Assembly: GCF_051900415.1 (NCBI RefSeq)
Contig: NZ_JBHZGL010000001.1
Coordinates: 186,001-250,000 of the forward strand
Reading direction: 5' to 3'
Length of the DNA stretch: 64,000 bases
Source: Frateuria_A sp051900415
Lineage (GTDB): Bacteria; Pseudomonadota; Gammaproteobacteria; Xanthomonadales; Rhodanobacteraceae
Shown: one piece after another, positions 22,993 through 30,668 of the stretch
Layout: each line of letters begins with the position of its first letter
Position numbering within the stretch: position 1 is the first letter of the stretch
Notes under the pieces: model-generated
What the model saw: the letters and a program-made list of their open reading frames with translations, nothing else
What the model was told of the DNA's origin: nothing
Databases searched by the model: none
Made by a program: the position numbers and the translations under genes

Positions 22993-25617
22993 ATGTTCCC
23001 CAACGCCCTGCACCGAATGTCCCGGATCGGCGCCATTGCGCTGACGGTCTGGCTTGTCGGCTGCTCCAGCATGCCGCAGCCGCGCGACGACTACGCGCTG
23101 CAGCGCGAGGCCGTGGCCGGTACCGAGAAGCCCGCGCCCGCGCCGCTGCCGCTCAACAACAACGTCGGCCCGGCCGAAGCGGCCAGCTCGCAGCCGCAGA
23201 TCGACAGCGGCACCGGCCAGTTCATCCACCCGCAGCCGCTGGCCAGGCCCCGACCGGCGGCGCACGGCGAGGGCGCGGTGACCTTCAACTTCGAGAACCA
23301 GCCGGTGCAGGCGGTGGTCAAGGCGATCCTCGGCGACTTCCTGAAGAAGAACTACACCATCGTGCCGGGCGTGCAGGGCAACATCTCCTTCTCCACCTCC
23401 GAGCCGATCGACGCCAGCCAGGCGCTGCCGGTGCTGGAGACACTGCTGTCCTGGACCGGCAACGCGCTGGTGCGCCAGGGCAACAGCTACGTGGTGATGC
23501 CGGCGAAGAATGCGATCGCCGGCAGCGTGTCGCCCAGCCTCGGCGCGGTGGCGCCGCAAGGCGGCATGCAGGCGCGGCTGTTCCCGCTGCATTACATCTC
23601 CGCGGCGCAGATGCAGAAACTGATCAAGCCGTTCGCCCGGCCCGACGCGATCCTGTTGGCCGATCCGGCGCGCAACGTGCTCGTGCTCGCCGGCTCGCCG
23701 CAGGAGCTGGACAACTACGCGCGCACCATCCGCACCTTCGACGTCGACTGGTTGAAGGGCATGTCGGTGGGCGTATTCAGCCTGCAACGGGCCAACGTGT
23801 CCGAATTGATGCCCAAGCTCGACGCGATCTTCGGCAAGCAGGGCGACAGCCCGCTGGCCGGCATGCTGCGCTTCATCCCGATCGAGCGCACCAATGCGCT
23901 GGTGGTGATCAGCACCCAGCCGGATTACCTGCAGGAAGTGGGCGACTGGATCGCGCGCATCGACCGCGGCGGCGGCAACGAGCCGCAGCTTTACGTCTAT
24001 GACGTGCGCAACATCAAGGCGTCGGACCTTGCCAAGTACCTGGCGCAGATCTACACCAACGCCTCCGGTGGCGGCAGCAGCGGCGGCGAGGTCGGCCCGG
24101 GCCTCAGCTCCGGCACGCTGGGCAACGCCGACAACGCCAATGGCACCGGGATGGGCAGCACCGCGGGCAGCTTCGGCAACAGCGGCGGCATCGCCGGTGG
24201 TTCGGGCAGCTTCAAGGGTGGCAACGATACCGGCAGCAGCGGCGGGCTGTCGGGCGGCAACGACAATGGCGGCATGGTCGGCCAGGGCAGCAGCTTCGGG
24301 GGCAATGGCAGCGGAGGCTTCGGCAACAGCGGCGGCCTCGCGAACGCCACCAGTTCGGCCAACGATCAGCAGTACAGCTCCGCCGATGGCTCGATCAAGA
24401 TTTCCTCGGTCGATGCCAACAATCAGTTGCTGGTGCGCGCGCGGCCCTCGCAGTGGGCGGAGATCGAAGGCGCGATCCAGCGGCTGGACAACGTGCCGCT
24501 GCAGGTTCAGATCGAGACACGCATCCTGGAAGTGCAGCTGACCGGCGCGTTCCAGTTCGGCGTGCAGTGGTACCTCGAAGGCCTGGTCGGAGGTACGCCC
24601 AACAGCAGCGGCGGCATCACCCCGGGCCAGCCGGGCAACCAGCAGCAATGGGCGCTGGGCAAGGGCGGCGTGACCTTCAACCCGACCGGCGACTCGTTCT
24701 TCTACTCCTTCCTCAACAACAACCTGCAGGTGGCGCTGCACGCCCAGGAAACCAATGGCAACGTCAAGACGCTCTCCGCGCCGTCGCTGGTGGTGATGAA
24801 CAACCAGGTTGCGCATATCCAGGCGGGCGATCAGATTCCCGTCAATCAGACCTTTTTCACCCCAGGCCTGGGCACCAGCGGCAATGGCGATTTCCCGACC
24901 ACCGTCGGCCAGGTGACTTACCTCAACACCGGCGTGATCCTCGACGTGCAGCCGCGCATCAATCCAGGTGGCCTGGTCTACCTCAACATCAAACAGCAGG
25001 TCAGCGTGCCGGGGCAAAAGGACCAGAACGGGAACTACCGCATTCAGCAGCGCGAGATCGCCACCCAAGTCGGCGTGCAGAGCGGCCAGACCGTGTTGCT
25101 GGGCGGCCTGATCCAGCAGGACGAAGGCAACACCGATACTGGCATTCCCGGTCTCAACCGCATTCCGCTGATCGGTCGACTGTTCGGCAGCACCGACCGC
25201 CATCGCAACCGCTCCGAGCTGATCGTGCTGATCACGCCGCGGGTGATCGGCTCTAGCGACGACGCCAAGCGCATTACCGACGAATACCAGGCCAAGTTCG
25301 AGTCGCTTGCGCCGCTGCAGGCCGAGCGCGCGAAGGAGCCGCCGGCCCCGGCCGCCTCGCCGGCCGACGTGCCTCTGCCCACGCCGCCGGCCTCGCCCGA
25401 GCAGCTCAACCAGCAGGCCGAGGCGGCGCTCAAGCAGACCGACTACGCCGCCGCGCAGCGGCTGGCGCTGCAGTCTTGGCGCGATGGTCCGCAGCATGGC
25501 GAACTGTGCGCCCGCAACTGGCAGATCATCGCCAGCGTGCGGACACACCTGGGCGATACCGAGGGCGTGGACACGGCGCGCAACTGGGTGGCGCAGTGCA
25601 TGGCGGGCGGGAAGTAG
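22993..25617 (+). CDS. gspD: Type II secretion secretin GspD
   Basis: Outer-membrane secretin channel, 874 residues. It is predicted to be a lipoprotein: signal ending LTVWLVGC with Cys24. N-domains follow: N0 (VTFNFENQPVQAVVKAILGD) and N1-N3 repeats (LFPLHYISAAQMQKLIKPF, VGVFSLQRANVSELMPKLD, LYVYDVRNIKASDLAKYLAQ). Within N3 a Gly/Ser/Asn-rich insert spans about residues 355-456. The secretin domain (GAFQFGVQW to RSELIVLITPRVI) contains the LLGGLIQQDEG and LIGRLFGS segments. After it is an Ala/Pro-rich linker and a TPR-like tail (AAQRLALQSWRDGPQHGEL). Last gene of the operon; ends at R2 palindromes. Confidence 0.95.
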   Translation: MFPNALHRMSRIGAIALTVWLVGCSSMPQPRDDYALQREAVAGTEKPAPAPLPLNNNVGPAEAASSQPQIDSGTGQFIHPQPLARPRPAAHGEGAVTFNFENQPVQAVVKAILGDFLKKNYTIVPGVQGNISFSTSEPIDASQALPVLETLLSWTGNALVRQGNSYVVMPAKNAIAGSVSPSLGAVAPQGGMQARLFPLHYISAAQMQKLIKPFARPDAILLADPARNVLVLAGSPQELDNYARTIRTFDVDWLKGMSVGVFSLQRANVSELMPKLDAIFGKQGDSPLAGMLRFIPIERTNALVVISTQPDYLQEVGDWIARIDRGGGNEPQLYVYDVRNIKASDLAKYLAQIYTNASGGGSSGGEVGPGLSSGTLGNADNANGTGMGSTAGSFGNSGGIAGGSGSFKGGNDTGSSGGLSGGNDNGGMVGQGSSFGGNGSGGFGNSGGLANATSSANDQQYSSADGSIKISSVDANNQLLVRARPSQWAEIEGAIQRLDNVPLQVQIETRILEVQLTGAFQFGVQWYLEGLVGGTPNSSGGITPGQPGNQQQWALGKGGVTFNPTGDSFFYSFLNNNLQVALHAQETNGNVKTLSAPSLVVMNNQVAHIQAGDQIPVNQTFFTPGLGTSGNGDFPTTVGQVTYLNTGVILDVQPRINPGGLVYLNIKQQVSVPGQKDQNGNYRIQQREIATQVGVQSGQTVLLGGLIQQDEGNTDTGIPGLNRIPLIGRLFGSTDRHRNRSELIVLITPRVIGSSDDAKRITDEYQAKFESLAPLQAERAKEPPAPAASPADVPLPTPPASPEQLNQQAEAALKQTDYAAAQRLALQSWRDGPQHGELCARNWQIIASVRTHLGDTEGVDTARNWVAQCMAGGK

Positions 25618-25752
25618 TTTCCCCGCAGGGCGACCCCCATCCGCCTGTCGGCACCTTCCCCCGTAAACGGGGGAAGGCCCGGTAGGCAGGCTCCTGCGGC
25701 TGTTCCTTCCCCCGTCCCACGGGGGAAGGTGCCCGGAGGGCGGATGGGGCAG
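25618..25752. repeat. Inverted pair of R2 palindromes after the gsp operon
   Basis: CCTTCCCCCGTAAACGGGGG and CTTCCCCCGTCCCACGGGGG hairpins, with GACCCCCATCCGCC and GGCGGATGGGGC flanks in opposite orientation. They may act as a transcription terminator for gspD. Confidence 0.8.
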
Positions 25753-25766
25753 CCTGCCTCAGCCCT

Positions 25767-25772
25767 TATCAT
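25767..25772 (+). promoter_or_regulatory. Candidate -10 box giving a leaderless hrpB message
   Basis: TATCAT ends 8 bp before the hrpB ATG, so a normal sigma-70 start site would fall at about the A of the ATG. No Shine-Dalgarno motif fits between them. No clear -35 was found in the repeat upstream. Confidence 0.35.
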
Positions 25773-25780
25773 CCGCGGGA

Positions 25781-28396
25781 ATGACGCAAGCCGACTTCCC
25801 CATTACCCCGCTTCTCCCGGAGTTGCGCACGGCGCTCGACGCCCACCCGCGACTGGTCCTCGAAGCCCCGCCGGGCGCGGGCAAGACCACCCAGGTTCCA
25901 CCCGCACTGCTCGACGCCCCATGGCTCGAGGGGCGGCGCATCGTGGTGCTCGAGCCACGGCGCATCGCCGCGCGCGCGGCCGCCCAGTTCATGGCGGCGC
26001 AACGAGGCGAGGAGGTCGGCCAGACCATCGGCTACCGCATCCGCTTCGAATCCCGGGTGAGCGCGGCCACCCGGATCGAGGTCGTCACCGAAGGCATCCT
26101 CACGCGGCTGATCCAGGACGACCCGGAGCTGTCGGGCATCGGCGCGATCCTGTTCGACGAGTTCCACGAACGCCACCTGGCCGGCGACCTGGGACTGGCC
26201 CTCGCGCTGGACGTGCAGGCGACCCTGCGTCCCGACCTGCGCCTGCTGGTGATGTCGGCCACGCTCGACGGCGAGCGCATCGCGCGCTGGCTGGACGCGC
26301 CGCGGCTGTCCAGCCCCGGCCGCAGCTTTCCCGTGCGCGTCGAACACCCGCCCGCGCGCGCGCAGGAGGCCGTCGAACACCACCTGGCGCGCGTCACACG
26401 CCAGGCGCTGGAGGAGAACCCCGGCGACGTGCTGATATTTCTCCCCGGCCGCCGCGAGATTGCGCGCGCTCACGCGCTGCTCGAAAACACGCTCTCCTCT
26501 GCGTTCGGGAGCGGGCCCGGGGGTGAGGGTTCAGGCGAGGCGCACCGCCGCGCGCCGCCCCGACCTTCCGCCGCCCCCGCCGAGCTGGAGATCCTCGCCC
26601 TGCACGGCGAGCTCTCGCTGGCCGAACAGCAGGCCGCGCTGGCTCCGGCCGAGCCCGGCACGCGACGGGTGATCCTCGCCACCAATGTGGCCGAATCCAG
26701 CGTGACACTGCCTGGCATCCGTGCGGTGATCGACGCGGGCCTGGCGCGCGAGCCGCGTTTCGATCCCAACTCCGGCTTCGCCCGACTGGAGACGGTCGTG
26801 ATCTCGCAGGCCTCGGCAGATCAGCGCGCCGGTCGCGCCGGTCGCGTCGCCGAAGGCACCGCCTACCGCCTGTGGCCGCAAAGCCGGCGGCTGGAGGCGG
26901 CGCGCACGCCGGAAATCGCGCAGGCCGAGCTGTCGGGCCTGGCGCTGGAGCTGGCTGCGTGGGGCGTAAGCGCCGACGGCGATGATGCACTCCGCTGGCT
27001 GGACCCGCCGCCTTCGGGCGCGCTGGCGCAGGCGCGCGAGTTGCTGGCCGCGCTGGGCGCGCTCGACGCCGATGGGCGCATCACGCCACTGGGGCGGCGC
27101 ATGCTCGAACTCGGCGCGGCCCCTCGGCTGGCCGCGATGGCGCTGCGTGCGCCGCTGGAACTGCGTCCGCTGGCCGCCGATCTGCTTGCCCTGGTCGAGG
27201 CACGCTCGCCGCTGCGCGGCGAGCAGGCGCGCAGCGACGACTTCCGCGCCCGGGTAGCCGCCTTGCATGCCTGGCGCGACCGTCGCGTCGCCTCGGGTTC
27301 GTCCAGGGGCGCCAGCGCGCGCGGCGGCTTCGACAGCGGCGCCATGGCGGCCATCGAGCAGGCGTCCAAGGGCTGGCGCAGACGTCTGGACGTCCGTACG
27401 GCCGCCAGTGGCGTGCCCGACAGCCATGCCATCGGCGACCTGCTGCTGCACGCCTGGCCTGACCGCATCGCCCGCCAGGACGAGGCCAACCCGCGCCGCT
27501 ACACGCTCGCCAACGGCCGTGGCGCCAGCCTGCACGAGTCCAGTGCGCTGTTCGGCGAACCGTGGCTGGTGGTGCTCGACCTCAGGCTGGAGGCGCGCGA
27601 CAGCCTGGTGCTCGCCGCCGCGCCGTTCGACCCGCGGCGCCTCGACGAGGACTTCCCGCAGCACTTCCTGCGCGAGCGCGCGCTGCGCTGGAACGATGGG
27701 CGTGGCGCGGTGGAGGCCTTCGAGGAGCGGCGCTTCGGCGCCATCGTGCTGGAACGGCGCAGCGTGCCGGTGCAGCCGCAGGACGCGCTGCCTGCACTGC
27801 TCGCCGCCGTCCGCAGCCGTGGCATCGACGCGCTGCCGTGGAGCGACACCGCGCGCCGCCTGCGCGCGCGGATGCAGGCGCTCGCCGGCTGGATGCCCGA
27901 GCTGGGTCTGCCCGACGTCTCCGATCCGGCGTTGCTGGCATCGCTGGAGCACTGGCTCGGGCCGTACCTGCAGGGCAAGCGCAAGCTCGACGCGCTTGGC
28001 GCCGACGAGCTCTCCCAGGCGCTCGCCACGCTGTTCGACTACGAACAACGCCGCCAGCTCGATCAGTACGCGCCGGAAAGCCTGACCGTGCCCAGCGGCC
28101 AGGCGCGCAAGCTCGAATACGCGCCGGGCGAGCCGCCGGTGCTGGCGGTGAAACTACAGGAACTGTTCGGGTTGGCCGACACGCCGCGCGTGGCCGGTGG
28201 CCGCGTGCCGGTCACCCTGCACCTGCTCTCGCCGGCCGGCCGCCCGATCCAGGTCACGCAGGACCTGAAGGGCTTCTGGGAGCGCACCTACCCGGAAGTG
28301 AAAAAGGAACTGAAAGGCCGCTATCCACGCCACCCATGGCCGGACGATCCGTGGTCGGCCACGCCGACCCACCGGGCCAAGCCGCGCGGGGCGTAG
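25781..28396 (+). CDS. hrpB: ATP-dependent helicase HrpB
   Basis: DEAH-box (DEFH) superfamily 2 helicase of unknown cellular target; 871 residues. Walker A APPGAGKTT is at residues 29-37, motif II is DEFHERHL, motif III SATLDG, and motif VI QRAGRAGRVAEG. The C-terminal HrpB-specific region (GFWERTYPEVKKELKGRYP, RHPWPDDP) is complete. Within the second RecA domain, residues about 236-268, a Gly/Ala/Pro-rich insertion (GSGPGGEGSGEAHRR) separates LLENT from ELEILALHGELSL; its DNA resembles a degenerate R1 palindrome. The gene is probably expressed alone. Confidence 0.92.
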   Translation: MTQADFPITPLLPELRTALDAHPRLVLEAPPGAGKTTQVPPALLDAPWLEGRRIVVLEPRRIAARAAAQFMAAQRGEEVGQTIGYRIRFESRVSAATRIEVVTEGILTRLIQDDPELSGIGAILFDEFHERHLAGDLGLALALDVQATLRPDLRLLVMSATLDGERIARWLDAPRLSSPGRSFPVRVEHPPARAQEAVEHHLARVTRQALEENPGDVLIFLPGRREIARAHALLENTLSSAFGSGPGGEGSGEAHRRAPPRPSAAPAELEILALHGELSLAEQQAALAPAEPGTRRVILATNVAESSVTLPGIRAVIDAGLAREPRFDPNSGFARLETVVISQASADQRAGRAGRVAEGTAYRLWPQSRRLEAARTPEIAQAELSGLALELAAWGVSADGDDALRWLDPPPSGALAQARELLAALGALDADGRITPLGRRMLELGAAPRLAAMALRAPLELRPLAADLLALVEARSPLRGEQARSDDFRARVAALHAWRDRRVASGSSRGASARGGFDSGAMAAIEQASKGWRRRLDVRTAASGVPDSHAIGDLLLHAWPDRIARQDEANPRRYTLANGRGASLHESSALFGEPWLVVLDLRLEARDSLVLAAAPFDPRRLDEDFPQHFLRERALRWNDGRGAVEAFEERRFGAIVLERRSVPVQPQDALPALLAAVRSRGIDALPWSDTARRLRARMQALAGWMPELGLPDVSDPALLASLEHWLGPYLQGKRKLDALGADELSQALATLFDYEQRRQLDQYAPESLTVPSGQARKLEYAPGEPPVLAVKLQELFGLADTPRVAGGRVPVTLHLLSPAGRPIQVTQDLKGFWERTYPEVKKELKGRYPRHPWPDDPWSATPTHRAKPRGA

Positions 28397-28445
28397 TCCA
28401 CATGGGGCCCGGAAAAGGCGCCCCCTTGCCTCGCCCAAACGCGAG

Positions 28446-28506
28446 TGGATCCTTCCCCCCGTTCCACGGGGGAAGGTGCCCGAAGGGCGGAGGGGGGCAA
28501 CCTTGC
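28446..28506 (+). repeat. R2 palindrome after hrpB
   Basis: CTTCCCCCCGTTCCACGGGG followed by GAAGGTGCCCGAAGGGCGGA, the R2 consensus, between hrpB and the ArsR-type gene. Confidence 0.8.
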
Positions 28507-28571
28507 GGCACGCGCCATCCCTTCGCTCGCCATCGAAAGATCCCCGTCAGCGCCGGTACTAGACTCGGCGC

Positions 28572-29255
28572 ATGCCCGCTTCGCTCACCCCGCACCAGCT
28601 CGCCGAAATCGGCTCCCTGCTCGCCGAACCCGCGCGCGCGTCGATGCTGCTCGCCCTGGTCGACGGCACTGCACGTCCCGCCGGCGAGCTGGCCAGGGCA
28701 GCCGGCGTCGGCGCGCCGACCGCGAGCGCGCACCTCAAGCGCCTGCTCGAAGGCGGCCTGCTCGCCGTGCAGGTGCAGGGGCGCCACCGCTACTACCGCC
28801 TGGCGGGCGACGAGGTGGCGGGCTGGCTCGAAGCGCTTGCCCTGCCGCGCCGGCCGGTCGCGTCGCCGACGGGGGATGCCGCGCTGCGGCGCGCACGCAG
28901 CTGCTATCGGCATCTTGCCGGCGAGCTCGGCGTGGCGTTGTGTGCGCAGCTGCTTGATAGCGGCCATCTGGCAACCACCAGTGACGGTCTCGCATTGCGT
29001 CCGGCCGGCGCCGCGGCGCTGGCCGAGGCTGGACTCGACCCGCAGGCCACGGCGCGCTTGCCGACCCTACGCGGTCGCGGCTGCCTGGACTGGACCGAAC
29101 GGCGCCTGCACGTAGGTGGACCGCTGGGCGTGGCGCTCACTGGCGCCATGCTCGACGCGGGCTGGCTGCGCCATGCGCCGCACGGACGTGCGCTGCTGCC
29201 CAGCGTGGAAGGCCTGCGACGGTTCGCTCTGCTGGGTGTGCGCTTGCCTGGCTGA
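28572..29255 (+). CDS. ArsR-family winged-helix transcriptional regulator
   Basis: A 227-residue regulator. Residues 8-90 are an ArsR/SmtB winged helix: IGSLLAEPARASMLLALVDG, GELARAAGVGAPTASAHLKR (recognition helix) and GRHRYYRLAGDEVAGWLEAL. The C-terminal half (RSCYRHLAGELGVALCAQLL onward) is the longer extension typical of stand-alone regulators of this type; Cys residues in it could sense metal or redox, but no ArsR metal box is evident. A TAGACT hexamer lies 7 bp before the ATG, again suggesting a leaderless message. Target unknown. Confidence 0.82.
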   Translation: MPASLTPHQLAEIGSLLAEPARASMLLALVDGTARPAGELARAAGVGAPTASAHLKRLLEGGLLAVQVQGRHRYYRLAGDEVAGWLEALALPRRPVASPTGDAALRRARSCYRHLAGELGVALCAQLLDSGHLATTSDGLALRPAGAAALAEAGLDPQATARLPTLRGRGCLDWTERRLHVGGPLGVALTGAMLDAGWLRHAPHGRALLPSVEGLRRFALLGVRLPG

Positions 29256-29271
29256 ACCGGTCGCGGCTTTG

Positions 29272-29546
29272 GCTCCCTCTCCCCTCCGGGGAGAGGGCTG
29301 GGGTGAGGGGTCAAGGCTGGCGGTGACGTCCGGCCGAGCCCGACAGCCAGGAGCCATGCAGTGTGTGGGAGCTTCCGGCGAGCCCCGGCCCCTCACCCCA
29401 ACCCTCTCCCCGGAGGGGAGCAGGAGCATGCGGCGCATGGCTGGCGGGGAGGGTGCCGGGGCCGGAACGAGAGCGACGCAGTGATGAGAGCTTCGGGCGA
29501 GCCCCGCCACTCACCCCAACCCTCTCCCGGATAGGAGAGGGATCAG
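29272..29546. repeat. Three R1 palindromes
   Basis: R1 copies at about 29272-29310 (forward), 29380-29427 (reverse) and 29497-29546 (reverse, degraded: CTCTCCCGGATAGGAGAGG). They fill the 304-bp gap between two convergent genes and may stop transcription from both sides. No gene is seen here. Confidence 0.8.
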
Positions 29547-29559
29547 CAGCGCGCGGTGG

Positions 29560-30540
29560 CTAACGTCCCAGCACGAACCCGGTCAGCACCTGCGCGGTGG
29601 CCTCGGGCTTTTCCATCATCGGCATGTGGTTGCAGCCGTTGAGCAGGCTGGAGCTGATCGCCGGCGCCTGGACCAGGCCGTTGCGCAGGCTGTCCAGCGC
29701 GGACGGATCGATCATGCGGTCTCCGCTGCACCAGAGCCCCAGCACCGGCATGCTGAGCTGGCCCAGGCGCTGCTGCAGCGAGAGGTGATTTTCGGGTTTG
29801 CGCAGTTGGGCGAGCGTGCGCTCGATGAAGGTGCGGTCGTGGCGGTTGCGCGCGACGAAGACGTCCTCGATCCGGCCGGGCACTTCAGGCGGATGCAGGA
29901 AGGCGAGCGCGAGTGCGCGTTCGAAACCGGCGCGGTCGTCATAGGTGAAAGGATCCTGGCCAGCCAGGATCGCGCGGTCCAAATCGCTCGGGTTCGCCTT
30001 GAGGCCATACGCATCGACCAACGCCAGCGCCGCCACGCCCTGCGGGTGCTCGGCTGCATAGACGCCGGCGATCGCGCCGCCCATGGAGTGGCCGACCAGC
30101 ACCAACCGCTTGAGGTTCAGCGCAGCGAGGAAAGCCTGAAGGCGCTGCGCCTGCGCCTGAACGCCATAGCTCGCGTCGGGGTCGCGCGAGGACTCGCCCC
30201 AGCCCGGCAGGTCCGGGATCACCACGTGGAAATGCGGCGTGAGTTGCTCGGCCAGCGGCAACCAGATCGTCTTGTCCGCGGCGAAGCCGTGCAGCAGCAT
30301 CAGCGTCGGCCCCTGGCCACCTTCGTAGTAACTCCAGGTGGTGTCGCCCGCGCGCAGCGTGTGTTCCTCCACGTGCGCGGTCATGGCCTGGCGCATCAGG
30401 TGCGCGCGCAGCAGCCATTGCGGCGCGAACAGGTAGCTGCCGCCGAGCACGATGACCACCAGCGCCAGCAGCACGCCGAAGAACTTCAGGCGACGAAACA
30501 GCATGCGCTGCCAAAGGGGGCGGGTGGCGGGTGGGTTCAT
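29560..30540 (-). CDS. Alpha/beta hydrolase, membrane-anchored
   Basis: A 326-residue serine hydrolase. Residues about 17-40 form one membrane helix (FFGVLLALVVIVLGGSYLFA), so the enzyme is probably anchored to the inner membrane. The fold follows: MLLHGFAADKTIW (oxyanion His-Gly), VIPDLPGWGESSRDP and the nucleophile elbow VLVGHSMGGAIAG; the acid and base are likely in LGLWCSGDRMIDPS and NGCNHMPMMEKPE. Similar to MhpC-like hydrolases and lipases; substrate unknown. Start 30540 has AGGAA eight bases upstream. Downstream R1 repeats probably end its message. Confidence 0.82.
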   Translation of the reverse strand: MNPPATRPLWQRMLFRRLKFFGVLLALVVIVLGGSYLFAPQWLLRAHLMRQAMTAHVEEHTLRAGDTTWSYYEGGQGPTLMLLHGFAADKTIWLPLAEQLTPHFHVVIPDLPGWGESSRDPDASYGVQAQAQRLQAFLAALNLKRLVLVGHSMGGAIAGVYAAEHPQGVAALALVDAYGLKANPSDLDRAILAGQDPFTYDDRAGFERALALAFLHPPEVPGRIEDVFVARNRHDRTFIERTLAQLRKPENHLSLQQRLGQLSMPVLGLWCSGDRMIDPSALDSLRNGLVQAPAISSSLLNGCNHMPMMEKPEATAQVLTGFVLGR

Positions 30541-30668
30541 GCGTGGATTCCTGGCGTTCCGAAAAACCGGCTCTCCCCCGGCGTGGAGGGAGGTGGGAGG
30601 GCGGAGCCGGTTCAGGCGAGCGCACCCCTCCCGAGCCCTCCCCCGCACGGCAGGGGAGGGGTCAAAGG

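Noticed and set aside
22072..25548. A 1158-residue frame antisense to gspD and gspN.
   Set aside because: Shadow of the secretin gene; the sense strand has a lipobox, N-domains and secretin motifs.
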